Assembly: GCA_011049715.1 (NCBI GenBank)
Contig: DRHF01000115.1
Span: 1-52,887, forward strand
Direction of reading: 5' to 3'
Length of the DNA: 52,887 bases
Origin: Desulfobacterales bacterium
GTDB lineage: Bacteria; Desulfobacterota; Desulfobacteria; Desulfobacterales; UBA2156
Below are positions 1 to 9,299 of this stretch, one piece after another; positions within the stretch are counted from its first letter, which is position 1, and the number at the start of each line of letters is the position of its first letter. The position numbers and the translations under genes are program-made. The notes under the pieces were generated by a model, which was not told the DNA's origin, did no database searches, and worked only from the letters and a program-made list of their open reading frames with translations.

Positions 1-610
1 CAAGCTCTTCGTCAACCCAACCATACTCCTTCTTAAAAGCCAAATTGGTATCAATCAGATTTCCTTCTAAATCGTGAAAGCACAAAAGATCAGATCCGTT
101 CTCAAAAAGGTCACGATATTTTTCTTCGCTTTTTCGTAATGCCTCTTCTGCTATCTTCCTCTCGGTGATATCCGCAACTATTCCTCGAAATCCAACCGGT
201 TTGCCATTGGAGTCCTTCATAAGGGACGCTGATGACTCAACATATCTTTTGGTGCCGTCTTTTCTTATGCTTTCCCATTCAATTCCTTTGACAGGTTTCC
301 CCGTTCTATATACCTTGTTGAAGTTTCGATATACTCTTTTTGCAGTCTTTGGATCCATGTACTTCCGGTTATTTACTCCTATTAGTTCATCCCTCGAAGA
401 TCCACGGATTCTGCACATTGAATCATTCACAAAGGTAAAGTTACCCTTAAAATCAACTTCGTAATACCCTTCATCAATACTTTCAAGAATGGTTCAATAC
501 CGCTCTTCGCTCTCAAGCAGGGCTTTTTCAGCCTGCTTGCGCTTAGCCATTTCCTCTTCTAACTCCTTCACTCTTTTTCCCAATTCTTCATAGGTTGGTT
601 TATGTTCCAT
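1..610 (-). pseudogene. PAS-domain sensor protein, interrupted by an in-frame TGA, runs off the window
   Basis: Reading leftwards from an ATG at 608-610, the product starts with a short charged coiled-coil (about residues 5-37), then hits TGA at 494-496 (codon 39). After the stop the same frame stays open to the window edge and encodes a PAS domain with its C-terminal PAC motif (GFRGIVADITERK), then the start of a second PAS. Paralogous linkers read RYR at this point (the neighbouring kinase has KYRIILASIED), so the stop is most simply a CGA-to-TGA transition. This is a nonsense mutation in a PAS sensor, probably a histidine kinase or diguanylate cyclase whose output domain lies outside the window. 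No SECIS-like hairpin or redox motif suggests selenocysteine. A sequencing error is possible. Confidence 0.75.
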
Positions 611-738
611 TAGAAAATCCTCCGGATACCATAAAAACAAAAAAGCCCTTGCACTTTAATCCCGAAAAAGATGGAATGCATGAAGTGCTCGCTTTGGTAT
701 AATGTGATTCTGTTACCTTCCTGCCCATGTGAAACCGG

Positions 739-3379
739 TCATTTTGCTAATTCTTTTTTAACAGCAAGTCCTATTTTTTCTAACTTAAACGGCTTCTTTA
801 TATAAAGGCCTGCACCTAATTCTTGGGTTTTCTTCACTTCATCTGTTTCAGCAAACCCACTGACTATGATAGCCTTTTGGTTAGGGTGAATCTTTATTAC
901 CCTCTCGTATGTCTCACGACCATTTATGCCTGGGTCCATAATCATATCAAGCAATAATAAATCTGCAGTATTTTCTTTAAAATATTCAACAGCTTCCTCA
1001 CCACTGGAAACGGCTTTCGTTATATAGCCAAGGGTATTCAACATTTTGCAGGTTATCTCTCGTTGGCTCTTCACATCATCAACAACCAGAATTGTCTCTC
1101 CGTTTCCTTTGTAATCTTTGATGGGTATGGACAAAGCTTTATCCGATATTTCATCTCTCGTTATCGGAAAGTACAACTCAAATGTTGTGCCTTTCTCGTC
1201 AGTTGTCACATCTATGTATCCTTTATGGTCTTGTACGACATTCCATACCACACCCAGACCTAAACCGGTACCGCTTCTACCCATTACCTTCTTTGTATAG
1301 AACGGTTCAAATATCCTCTCAAGGTCATCTAATGGTATTCCTGGACCATCGTCTGATACAGCCAGAACAGCGTATTCACCAATGTTTACATCATCATATC
1401 CCCTTAGAGGCCTGTCTACATAACGGTTCATGGTCGATATGGTAACATTGCCGCTTCCTTCAATAGATTCCGAAGAGTTTGAAAGTAGGTTCATCACCAC
1501 CTTTCTGATATGAACATTAGAACCGCCTATGTTAAGCAAGTCGGCATCAAGTTTGGTCTTGACCGTAACCGTAGGATGAAACTGTTCAAGTTGTTTAAAC
1601 TCAGGGGAATTCAAATAGTCACCGACCAGATCATTTAAGTTCAGAGGTTCTTTTGTGGTAGCCACTCCTCTTGCCACGGTCAACAGATCCTGGACAATTG
1701 CAGCCGCCCTGTGTCCGGACTCCTGAATTGTCTCTATGGACTTCCTGAGTTTGCTGTCTTCAGGTAAATCCATTAAAATTAATTCCGGATAGCTTACAAT
1801 CCCTGATAGGACGTTATTCAGGTCGTGGGCGACACCACCTGCCAAAAGTCCGAGGGATTCCATTTTCTTTGATCTAGCGCGCTTTTCTTCACTCTCCCGC
1901 AATACTTTCATCATCCGTTTACGTTCGGATACATCCCTAATAATACCTCTGAAACCAACTTTTTGACCATTTTCATCTGTCACCAGAGAAGCTGAAGTCT
2001 GTACAGTTCTCGTTTCCCCATTTTTCCTGATAAGCTCATACTCAAATAATTTGGTGGGTATTCCAGTCTTCCATATCTCATTAAATTCTTTAAATACTTT
2101 TTTCCTGCTTTTTTGGCTTAAATATTTATCGTTTTCCATTCCCATTAATTCATCAGGGGGGTATCCAGTGATTTTGGAAAATGCTTCATTGAAAAAGGTA
2201 ATAGTCCCTCTCTGGTTAACTTCAAAATAGCTATCTTCTATGCTTGCAAGAATAATTCGGTATTTGTTCTCAGCTTGCTTGCGCTCAACAATTTCTTTTT
2301 TAAGTCTTTTGTTGAGAATGAAAAGAATAAAAGTTACTAAACTGATAACGATGCTTACAACAATTAAAATGTCAATGGCCCAGTAGATCCTTTTATAGTC
2401 ACGGGCAGGATTCGGATCGTCAATAAACCCTTTAAGTGAATAATCCGGATCAAGCAGCCCGATACGAACATAGGTATCAGCGATGTGTCGCCAGCGTCCA
2501 GGGTTCATATGACCAATCTCAACCAGTCTCGGTGCAATAACCTCTTCCATTGATTTGGCTTCGTATCGCAGTCGCGCCAATGATACGTTCGACTTATATT
2601 TAGTTTTGATCAACTTGATCAGCTCTTCCTTATGTTCCATGGCATAAGCCCAACCCTTCAAGCTTGCTTCTCGAAACGCTCGGACTCTTTTCGGGTGCTC
2701 TCTGATCTCTTCCTCAATCGTAAACAGACTATCTCCATAAAAGTCAATTCCGTAACTTTGCGGGCGAAGCAAACTGTACGAAATCCCACGTTCCTTTAGA
2801 AGAAAGGGTTGGGTAGTGATGAAAGCTGTCGCAGCATCAACTTTGCCTTCAATCAATTCAGTGTAATTATAAGAGTGTTCAATAAACTCGATTTTATCCA
2901 ACGAAATGCCTTCGTTGAGTATCATTGCAGGCGTTTGAGCTTCGTCAACTGAGCGGACCATCACACACGGCGGCCAACCAAATCCTGAGGCGATAGAATA
3001 CCTGATTCGCTCTTTGACAGCAGGATCAATGGTGAGTGTTGAAAAATAGCGGCAAGGGCTACAACGGGAAGTCCTTTGTTCCTTTGGAGAAGGATACTAG
3101 AGCCGCTAATACCAGATTGTGCCCTTCCTTCGATCACCTCCTGGTGGTGTCCATACCTGCCTTCGTCTCCTTGATTATGACATCCAATCCAACATCCCGG
3201 TAATACCCCTGTTCAACCGCAGCATAATACCCTGCAAACTGGAACTGGTGAAACCACCGTAGTTGCAATATGACAGTTTCAGGGTTTTCGTCAGAGGCTT
3301 TTACTCCATGGCTTGGAAATAAGAACAGTATGACCATTAATAGAATCCCATAGAAAAGTATTAACGATTTAGCCTTCAT
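739..3379 (-). pseudogene. Hybrid histidine kinase: NMT1/THI5-like sensor, PAS, kinase, receiver; two frameshifts
   Basis: The gene begins at 3379 with a signal peptide and an NMT1/THI5-like periplasmic-binding start (LRWFHQFQFAGYYAA). Near 3137-3150 the frame shifts by loss of one base, next to ACCACC; the lost frame continues (QEVIEGRAQ...GLPVVALAAIFQHSP) to about 2968, where GTGTG replaces GTG or a base is missing and the third frame carries on. From there the product is intact: rest of the binding domain, one membrane helix (about 2300-2370), PAS/PAC, a DHp helix with the H-box GVAHDLNN, HATPase_c with GPGIP and GTGLGLGVVW, and a C-terminal receiver with LLLLDMIMD as phosphoacceptor. A repaired protein would be about 880 residues. 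A sensor for a thiamine-pyrimidine-like or other small ligand is implied by family only. Either a pseudogene or two sequence errors. Confidence 0.8.
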
Positions 3380-3660
3380 CGTTTACTCCTTTTACAATTT
3401 CTAAATATGTGTTTGCGACTTTTATTATAGAATGATAATAGTATCCCACATACAAAAAGTATTCTTCAATATTATGACCCGCCAAAAAGTGCACATCTCT
3501 GCCCAAACCGATACAAGGGCGGCGCATCAAGGAAACCGCAACATTGTAATGTTGCAATGTGCATTCTACTGAATTTATATTCATCGGTATTTTCAACAAG
3601 TCCACCAACTCATCGATGAAACGTGTTCGGTACTTCTGGAGGTAATCTCTTAAATCCTCT
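3369..3660 (-). other. Small or degenerate coding fragment upstream of the hybrid kinase
   Basis: An open frame begins just after the true stop of the HD-GYP gene and runs to 3369, where its stop overlaps the start codon of the kinase pseudogene. It has no ATG near its 5' end; a TTG at 3608 would give 79 residues, but the protein-like sequence extends further upstream (about 3660). It contains TLQHYNVAVSLMRRPCIGLGRDVHFLAGHN. A second, divergent copy of this segment lies at 8010-8069 (DGLGKHVALVAAQN). I do not recognise the family. It could be a real small protein, or a remnant of a domain shared by two signalling genes. Confidence 0.35.
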
Positions 3661-3675
3661 GGTAAACCTATACAG

Positions 3676-4629
3676 TTAATTTCCTTTCAGTGCTCGTTGA
3701 CGATTAACGGCAGCACCCGCGCAAATGCCTTTACGACGTCCGGATGAAATTGTCCCCCAGCGCCTTTTTTCAATCTCGCTTAAGGCCTGAAGCGGGAGTT
3801 TTCCTGCCCGGTAAGGTCTGTCGGTTATTATCGCATCATAAGTATCTGCAACGGAAACGATGCCTGCCCCCAGCTTGGCATTTTCGGAGATTGATTTTTC
3901 CCCACTCCCATAAAGATCCTGATACGTTCTGTGATGTGAAAGCACAATAGGAACCGCTTCTTTGAGGACATTTCCCATGCTCGATAATATGTTGGCACCT
4001 TTTTCCACATGGGCATCAACCAATTTCTTTTCTTCGTCACTTAAGGAGGATGCCTTTTTAATCAAATCCATACTAACATCTACTTTTCCGATATCATGCA
4101 AAAGGGCTGCTGCCTTGATGTTTTCGATCTCTTTTCTCGGCAATTGCATGGCAATCGCAATTTCTGTTGCCAACTCAGCAACTCGGATACAATGTCCTTT
4201 TGTATACCGATCAGCAGAATCCATGTATTTGGACAGAATCTCAAGAACACCCATATAGGCATTTTTAAGATCCTGAATCCGCTTCTCCTTTTCCTTAAAC
4301 AAGGTGCCGACGACGTAACTGACCATAATAAGAAAACAACCCCACAGTATGAGATGAAGTGCGATTTCAATGGACTCTGTTTCAGAAGTTTTCCAAAAAT
4401 TTGGCACTGCCAGGAAAAACAGGGTCACCAGAAGCACACACAGCAGACTGAGCAACACGGCGGATCTGCGTCCCAGAAAAAAGCCGGCCAGCAGTGCTGG
4501 GAGATAGTAGAAATTTAAAAAGGCGAATTTCTGATCTATAAAATAGTGGATGAGCAAAACCGAAACTAATACGACAAAAACCAAAATCTGTTCAAAATTA
4601 TCACTGATATATTGCTTGAGTTTTTCCAT
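3676..4629 (-). pseudogene. Membrane HD-GYP-type protein with a C-terminal frameshift in an A-run
   Basis: Starts at ATG 4629 behind a good GGAGGAG ribosome site. Residues about 10-110 hold four hydrophobic segments, followed by a short coiled coil and an HD-GYP domain with the HD pair LLHDIGK and the helix GAGIVSVADTYDAI, expected for cyclic-di-GMP phosphodiesterases. The GYP loop is degenerate: HHRTYQDLYGSG stands where HHERYDGSGYP is usual. The last 33 residues as read do not resemble the family. Removing one A from the six-A run at about 3766-3771 restores KGAGGQFHPDVVKAF and a stop at 3688-3690. The gene is therefore either frameshifted near its end or carries a homopolymer error; the catalytic core is unaffected. 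Confidence 0.75.
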
Positions 4630-4934
4630 TTCTATGCTCCTCCGGGTTCACCTGATTTTATGGTGAAACAATCGGAAAATTGCCCGTTATTTTCCCGACC
4701 ATAGATGTTGTGGTGTTCATATAAAAGATAAAATTTATAGCAGGAGACAATATTGAGGTATCAAAAAGAGCAGGCTTTGTAAGCATTCTCATTGCCTTAT
4801 TCATGTTGCTTTCCTATAGTTTTTTCATCATTCAATATTGGTCATATCAACTAGTTTGTGGAAATTAATATTATTTTTTTTTAGCGCTTTGATAAAGTCA
4901 CAAATCAGGTACTTTCTTAAACTCATCTATGGTG
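4630..4934. other. Non-coding gap, about 305 bases
   Basis: AT-rich sequence between the HD-GYP gene and the degenerate receiver gene. Apart from the ribosome-binding site of the HD-GYP gene at its left edge, I see no convincing gene, repeat or hairpin. Confidence 0.5.
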
Positions 4935-5345
4935 TTAGGATCTCGTTCGCTTCTTCGATGCAACTGCTGCAGAGAGGATATCTTCCGAAAATTCAAAAAA
5001 ATGATCGTGTGAACCCAAGAATACCGGTCCCGCACTCCGTACGGCAGCCTCTTTTTTTTGACTGATTTTATCAGCCAAACACAATATCTTGGTCCCGGGA
5101 AACCGTTTCTTCAAATTAAGTAAAATGTCTTTGTTCAACTCAACCCCCAGAGAATCGGTAACAACTATGGCTGTAAAGGATTTACTGGAAATCACCATAT
5201 CGATTTCTTCCAAAACTGAAATGAATCGAATCTCATTAAAGAAATCGACCAGGAGATGGGCCAGTTTTTTCGTCTTCTCATTTCTCTTTGCTATAACTAA
5301 AACACTTCTTTTGTCAGATCTTTTAGAATTTTTTATATCTGCCAT
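4935..5345 (-). CDS. Degenerate receiver-like (CheY-fold) protein
   Basis: 136 residues with the alternating strand/helix pattern of a response-regulator receiver: SVLVIAKRN as first strand, AIVVTDSLGVE as the strand that normally ends in the phosphorylated aspartate, then TKILCLADK as fourth strand. The usual acidic pair after the first strand is absent (AKRNE) and the switch lysine region is unclear, so phosphorylation is doubtful. There is no output domain. It lies downstream of the small ORF at 5464-5658 in the same direction and may be transcribed from the sigma-54 promoter near 5750. Assigned from fold pattern only. Confidence 0.5.
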   Translation of the reverse strand: MADIKNSKRSDKRSVLVIAKRNEKTKKLAHLLVDFFNEIRFISVLEEIDMVISSKSFTAIVVTDSLGVELNKDILLNLKKRFPGTKILCLADKISQKKEAAVRSAGPVFLGSHDHFFEFSEDILSAAVASKKRTRS

Positions 5346-5463
5346 TTTACTTGACCATCTCAGAAACTATCGTTAGGGTTAAAAGCTATTTCAAAGTTTC
5401 TTTTTTCGATTTTGGTTGCACACTTTCCCTGGTATCACCTCTTTTTTTGGTTAAATTTGATTC

Positions 5464-5658
5464 CTATAACCCTCTTGGCGATAAACCCTCCGCCAGTCTT
5501 ATTCTCATGGAACTGAACCATGAATTTCTGGTTATGAATCGAAGGACAAAGCAGTTGGAAGGTTGGCCGATGTTAATTTCTACCCAAGAGTGCGGGCTGT
5601 GATGAATCTTCAAATATTTCCAACTGATAAGTTTTTTAGGCATAGCGTATGCAAACAT
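5464..5658 (-). CDS. Small ORF behind a sigma-54 promoter and a strong ribosome site
   Basis: 64 residues from ATG 5658, with a near-perfect Shine-Dalgarno (AAGGGAGGA, about 5665-5673) at correct spacing and a sigma-54 promoter about 75 bases upstream. The expression signals argue for a real transcript. The product is not recognised: it starts MFAYAMPKKLISWKYLK and is rich in aromatic and basic residues. From about 5545 downward a different frame looks more protein-like (KFMVQFHENKTGGGFIAKRV), so the coding part may itself be frameshifted. Function unknown. Confidence 0.4.
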   Translation of the reverse strand: MFAYAMPKKLISWKYLKIHHSPHSWVEINIGQPSNCFVLRFITRNSWFSSMRIRLAEGLSPRGL

Positions 5659-5740
5659 TATTTGTCCTCCCTTAGCTTTGTTGAAATGTTGACATTTATA
5701 TTTTCCACTTTTTCATTTCCATGTTCTTTGCCCTCAACAT

Positions 5741-5758
5741 ATTGCAATCGGCGTGCCA
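5741..5758 (-). promoter_or_regulatory. Sigma-54 (-24/-12) promoter
   Basis: On the minus strand the sequence TGGCACGCCGATTGCA matches the sigma-54 consensus TGGCACG-N4-TTGCW exactly, with GG (5757-5756) and GC (5745-5744) separated by 10 bases. Transcription would start near 5732 and read into the small ORF at 5658 and on to the receiver-like gene. An NtrC-family activator gene lies immediately upstream at 5923-7290 and is the natural candidate activator. Confidence 0.8.
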
Positions 5759-5922
5759 AAAAGGGAAAATTATGTGTAACATCTTGATATGGCTACTGTT
5801 ATAAAAAATTATTTGTTTTGAGCAGGTGTGTTAAAACTATCACATTGATCGAATGATAAGGGGAGAGACTATCATTTTGATTGTTGGAGACTTGTTTTTT
5901 GGAGAGGAAACGGAAGGAGGGG

Positions 5923-7290
5923 TCAGCTTTTAATGCCGTACTTTTTTAACTTTCTATAGAGCGTGGCTTCCCCAATCTCGAGAATCTCTGCCGCTTTTTT
6001 ACGTTTGTTACCGCTTTTGGTCAGCGCATTTTGGATGGCTGCGAGCTCGTACGCAGCGAGGTTGTCACTTGAAGGAAGATCGAAGTTTTGGGGGGTATCG
6101 CCCGGAGGAGTATAAATGCTTGACGGAAGATGTTCGGGAAGAATAATATCTGTCTTTACCAGAGCCATAGCACGTCTGATGACATTCTCCAGTTCCCGAA
6201 CATTACCCGGCCAGGAATACCTTTCCATACACATGAGAGCCTCTTGGGAAACCTCTTTTACACGAGTAAAGTCGTTGCTCAGGTATTCAATAAAATGGGC
6301 CGCCAGTAGTGGGATATCTTCCTTCCGATCCCTCAATGGAGGAATTTTCATATTAACCACGTCCAACCGGTAAAAAAGATCTTCCCGGAAGTTCCCCATG
6401 GAGGCTTCCTCGGTCAAATCCCGCTTGGTCGCAGCCACAATCCGGATGTCCACCGGGTGATTTTTGGTGCTGCCTACCGGACGAACTTCTCTCTCCTGTA
6501 TCACTCTCAGCCGTTTTGTCTGTACACCAATAGAGAGTTCGCCCACTTCATCCAAAAACAGCGTACCCTTTTCCGCTGAACGAATCAGGCCTAAGGTTGT
6601 GAGATGGGCGCCGGTAAAGGCACCTTTGACATGGCCAAAAAGCTCGCTTTCGATGACTGTTTCACTGATAGCGGCACAATCTACCGGTACAAAGTTGTTT
6701 TCTGAACGGCGGCTGTGATGATGAATCGCATTTGCCACCAGTTCCTTGCCGGTTCCGGTTTCAGCTTGTATCAGAACAGACTCATCGGTCGGGCCTATTT
6801 GGACAATCAACTGTTTTAGGTTGAGGATGGGGGTAGAATTTCCCACCAGACGATTAAATCCGAACTTAAACTCTATTTTGTTCCTGAGTTTTTGATTTTC
6901 TTCTTTTAATTCCCATATATGATAAAGTTGTCGTACCCTGGCTTTCAAACTTGTTATCGAAAAAGGCTTCTCCAGAAAATCATCAGCTCCCTGCTTCATT
7001 GCCTCGACCGCCTCATTGATGCCGCCTTCACCTGTTATCATAATGACCCTGACCGAGGGATAGTTGTTTTTGATTTCTTTCAGGAGTGTAATCCCGTCCA
7101 TTCCGGGCATTTTCCAATCAATGAGGGCAACGTCTATTTTTGTCTTTTGCATTAAGTCGAGCGCATCCATACCGCTGGATGAAGTATGGAGATGATAATC
7201 ATCCTCAGAAAAGACCTCTTTGAGAAGAGATAGGACGACGGGGTCATCGTCAACCACTAGCAAAGAGAATTGGGTTCTGTTGCTGTTCAT
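5923..7290 (-). CDS. NtrC-family sigma-54-dependent response regulator
   Basis: 455 residues in the standard order: receiver (1-120; acidic pocket VVDDD, phosphoacceptor D58 in VALIDWKMPG, switch lysine in LEKPF), sigma-54 AAA+ domain (about 148-385) and a Fis-type HTH (about 410-455, KKAAEILEIGEATLYRKLKK). The sigma-54 contact loop GAFTGA is intact, Walker B reads GTLFLDEVGEL, and Walker A reads AETGTGKE with Ala in place of the usual first Gly. It should activate sigma-54 promoters on phosphorylation by a cognate kinase; the one at 5741-5758 is adjacent. The obvious neighbouring kinase is broken, so its present input is unclear. Start ATG 7290 has only a weak ribosome site. Confidence 0.93.
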   Translation of the reverse strand: MNSNRTQFSLLVVDDDPVVLSLLKEVFSEDDYHLHTSSSGMDALDLMQKTKIDVALIDWKMPGMDGITLLKEIKNNYPSVRVIMITGEGGINEAVEAMKQGADDFLEKPFSITSLKARVRQLYHIWELKEENQKLRNKIEFKFGFNRLVGNSTPILNLKQLIVQIGPTDESVLIQAETGTGKELVANAIHHHSRRSENNFVPVDCAAISETVIESELFGHVKGAFTGAHLTTLGLIRSAEKGTLFLDEVGELSIGVQTKRLRVIQEREVRPVGSTKNHPVDIRIVAATKRDLTEEASMGNFREDLFYRLDVVNMKIPPLRDRKEDIPLLAAHFIEYLSNDFTRVKEVSQEALMCMERYSWPGNVRELENVIRRAMALVKTDIILPEHLPSSIYTPPGDTPQNFDLPSSDNLAAYELAAIQNALTKSGNKRKKAAEILEIGEATLYRKLKKYGIKS

Positions 7291-7485
7291 AATTCAACAT
7301 TACCAAAAATTATTACCAATGAGGTCGTAATTATGTAACCATTAACGCAAAACGTACCTGCAGTCAGGGCGCTTGGGAAAAGCGAGCATGATTTTGGAAT
7401 TTTTTGTAATCGACTTAACATGCCAATAACTGCAGATTTAAGTTGATCTGGGCCGACGACGGCTTTTCTACTCATACCATGGTTT

Positions 7486-7965
7486 TTAACAGAACGCCAC
7501 ACTGTCCCTCGTTTCTGCTTTTTTCAAAATCTTTCTATCGATATCCGTTGCAAAAATATTGATGCTCAGGTCACTTTCTTCCTTTTCAAACAATTCATTG
7601 ATCAGGATAGCGATGGAGTAGGGTTCTTCACCCATCGAGCAACCGGTTGACCAGATCCGAAGAGAATGATCATCGGTTTTCTTCTTTTCATAAACAATCT
7701 CCGGGAGGATCCGGTCTGCGATATATTCAAAGGCCAGTGTGTCTCTAAAAAATCGACTCACATTGATGGTCAATACATCGACCAGATAATCGAGTTCCTC
7801 GGGCTGTTTTTTTAAATGGAGGAGGTATTCAGGATAAGTTTTGCATGATGTGGCAGAAAGCCGCTGGTTAACCCGGCGCTCAATCATGGAAGTACGATAT
7901 CCGGAAAAATCAGACCCTCTTTTTCCTTTTAGATAACCGATAACGGACTTCAGGTCATTATTCAT
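7486..7965 (-). pseudogene. CheR-type methyltransferase, C-terminally truncated
   Basis: 159 residues from ATG 7965. The N-terminal CheR domain (FSGYRTSMIERRVNQRL) and the start of the SAM-binding domain are clear (VSRFFRDTLAFEYI, IWSTGCSMGEEPYSIAI, INIFATDIDRKIL). The reading then ends after KAETRDSVAFC, where family members continue for another 100 or so residues with the FDLIxCRNVLIYF strand. No other frame between 7290 and 7486 restores this, so the 3' half was probably deleted when the next gene was joined. Full-length CheR methylates chemoreceptor glutamates; this product would lack half of its substrate and cofactor site. Confidence 0.75.
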
Positions 7966-7968
7966 TTC

Positions 7969-8160
7969 GGCAAGATCTCATTAACGTAATTCCAAAATAA
8001 TTTTGAGCGGCCACAAGTGCAACATGCTTGCCCAAACCGTCACAAGTGCGCCACATCCGGAAATCCGCACACCTGCTAATCATATTCCTCGCGATCTGAA
8101 AATGAGAAATAGTATCGTTTGATAGCTGCATGCGTTCAGCAACGACAGCCCTATCTTTTA
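7969..8160 (-). other. Degenerate coding fragment related to 3369-3660
   Basis: The minus strand holds an open frame without a plausible start, ending at a TAA at about 7961-7963. It contains DTISHFQIARNM and WRTCDGLGKHVALVAAQN, which align with TLQHYNVAVSLM and RRPCIGLGRDVHFLAGHN at 3481-3540. It lies between a receiver remnant and a truncated cheR and is best seen as a gene remnant. Confidence 0.35.
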
Positions 8161-8641
8161 TCCAGAATCTCCCTTAGTTTTTGTGACAGATCTTTCATGC
8201 TGAACGGTTTCTGGATAAAGCCATTGCAACCCCGGGGTAATATTTCCTTTGCAGGCCCATTTATACTGTATCCGCTTGAAAGAAGGACTTTAATATCGGA
8301 ATTGATCTCTTTTAGCCTGTCATAAGTTTCACTGCCGCCCATTTCAGGCATGATCATATCCAATAAAACCATATCAATTTTGTCTTTGTTTTTTTTGTAA
8401 GTTTCGATCCCTTCTCTGCCGCTCTTTGCCAGCAATACCGTACATCCCAAAGCGACCAACAGCTCTTTACCGACATCAACGAGCATCTCTTCGTCATTTA
8501 CAACCAGAACCGTCTCCTACTTCATCCCCAAATCTTGTCCACTTTCCTTTAAAACGCTACATTTTCCAACCAGGTATCTAAAATCTCTTTTTACCGTTGG
8601 GTCATAATTTGTGATACAGATATAATTTCGGGTTTTGTCAT
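8151..8641 (-). pseudogene. RsbRD-N domain / receiver gene collapsed by internal deletion
   Basis: A GGAGGG ribosome site and ATG at 8641 start a product MTKPEIISVSQIMTQR that then meets TAA; the same frame resumes KEILDTWLENVAF, resembling the N-terminal helices of RsbRD-type stressosome or kinase sensor domains. After about 100 bases of mixed frames the C-terminal receiver of a hybrid kinase appears (ETVLVVNDEEMLVDVGKELL, phosphoacceptor in MVLLDMIMPEMGG, switch lysine in FIQKPFSMK) ending at 8151, with a TAG just before ETVLVV. The natural reading is a hybrid kinase that lost its PAS and kinase core by deletion. The receiver could still be translated from an internal ATG at 8486, but without the first strand. 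Confidence 0.65.
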
Positions 8642-8657
8642 TATTTTTCCCTCCTTA

Positions 8658-9245
8658 TTAGTGTTTATTGCTTACAAACTGATCTTTATTCATAAGATTT
8701 TCTACGTGCCGCAGGAGGGAATCTATCATCATAGGTTTTGCCATGTAGTCGTCTGCCCCTGCCTCCATGATCTTCTCCCTGTTCTCTTCGGTGTCATATC
8801 CTGTGATGGCCAATATTTTTATGTGGAAGGTATCCGGGTTTTCCTTTATTTGTCTGCATACCTCAAATCCGTCCATCTCCGGCATGATCAGGTCCAAAAT
8901 AATAAGGCCCGGCTTAAACTTGACAACCTTGGCCCCGGCTTCAAAACCGCTTGATGCCGTTTCTGTTTCGTACTTTTGATCCGAGAGTATCTTGGTAAGC
9001 ATAGCCTGAATCCGGGGATCATCATCTACGATAAGAATCTTTCTGCTTTGGGAACGATTGTCGGTCAGGGGATACATCCCCTTTTCAAGAACAAAGGCCT
9101 CCAGATCTTTTTTTAGAACCCTGTAATGCCCGCCGGGTGTGCGCGATGCAGTGAGGTCGCCGGACTTGATATGTCGCCGAAGAGTTTCCTTGCCCAGGGA
9201 GCAATACTTAGCGGCCTTGCCGATAGTGTATAGCTTGTTATTCAT
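8658..9245 (-). CDS. Excisionase/MerR-type HTH fused to a response-regulator receiver
   Basis: 195 residues. Residues 1-55 form a winged HTH of the MerR/excisionase type (YTIGKAAKYCSLGKETLRRHIKSGDL, then the wing TPGGHYRVLKKDLEAF). Residues about 68-188 are a complete receiver (ILIVDDDPR, LIILDLIMPEMDG, switch lysine in YMAKPMMID). The DNA-binding part precedes the receiver, the reverse of OmpR or NtrC order. The gene probably controls itself or neighbours: a 9-base tandem repeat stands directly upstream (9277-9297). No cognate kinase is adjacent in intact form. Confidence 0.85.
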   Translation of the reverse strand: MNNKLYTIGKAAKYCSLGKETLRRHIKSGDLTASRTPGGHYRVLKKDLEAFVLEKGMYPLTDNRSQSRKILIVDDDPRIQAMLTKILSDQKYETETASSGFEAGAKVVKFKPGLIILDLIMPEMDGFEVCRQIKENPDTFHIKILAITGYDTEENREKIMEAGADDYMAKPMMIDSLLRHVENLMNKDQFVSNKH

Positions 9246-9276
9246 TCTTAAATAATAGCTGTAGGTATGCTATTAG

Positions 9277-9299
9277 TGCGTTTGGTGCGTTTGGTGCAT
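9277..9299. promoter_or_regulatory. Tandem 9-bp repeat, candidate operator of the HTH-receiver gene
   Basis: Two perfect copies of TGCGTTTGG in direct repeat (9277-9285, 9286-9294) and a partial third (TGCATT), 32-55 bases upstream of the start codon at 9245. On the minus strand they sit just before a TATTAT that could serve as -10 element. Direct repeats at one-turn-like spacing suit cooperative binding by a small winged-HTH protein. Function is inferred from position. Confidence 0.45.

Noticed and set aside
494-496. Selenocysteine or recoded TGA in the PAS sensor
   Set aside because: The position is Arg in paralogues, and TGA is an ordinary stop in many genes of the window, so neither Sec nor a changed code fits.
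7287-7502. 71-codon ORF between cheR and the NtrC-type gene
   Set aside because: No ribosome site, no CheR-like or other recognisable sequence, and it spans the truncation junction.
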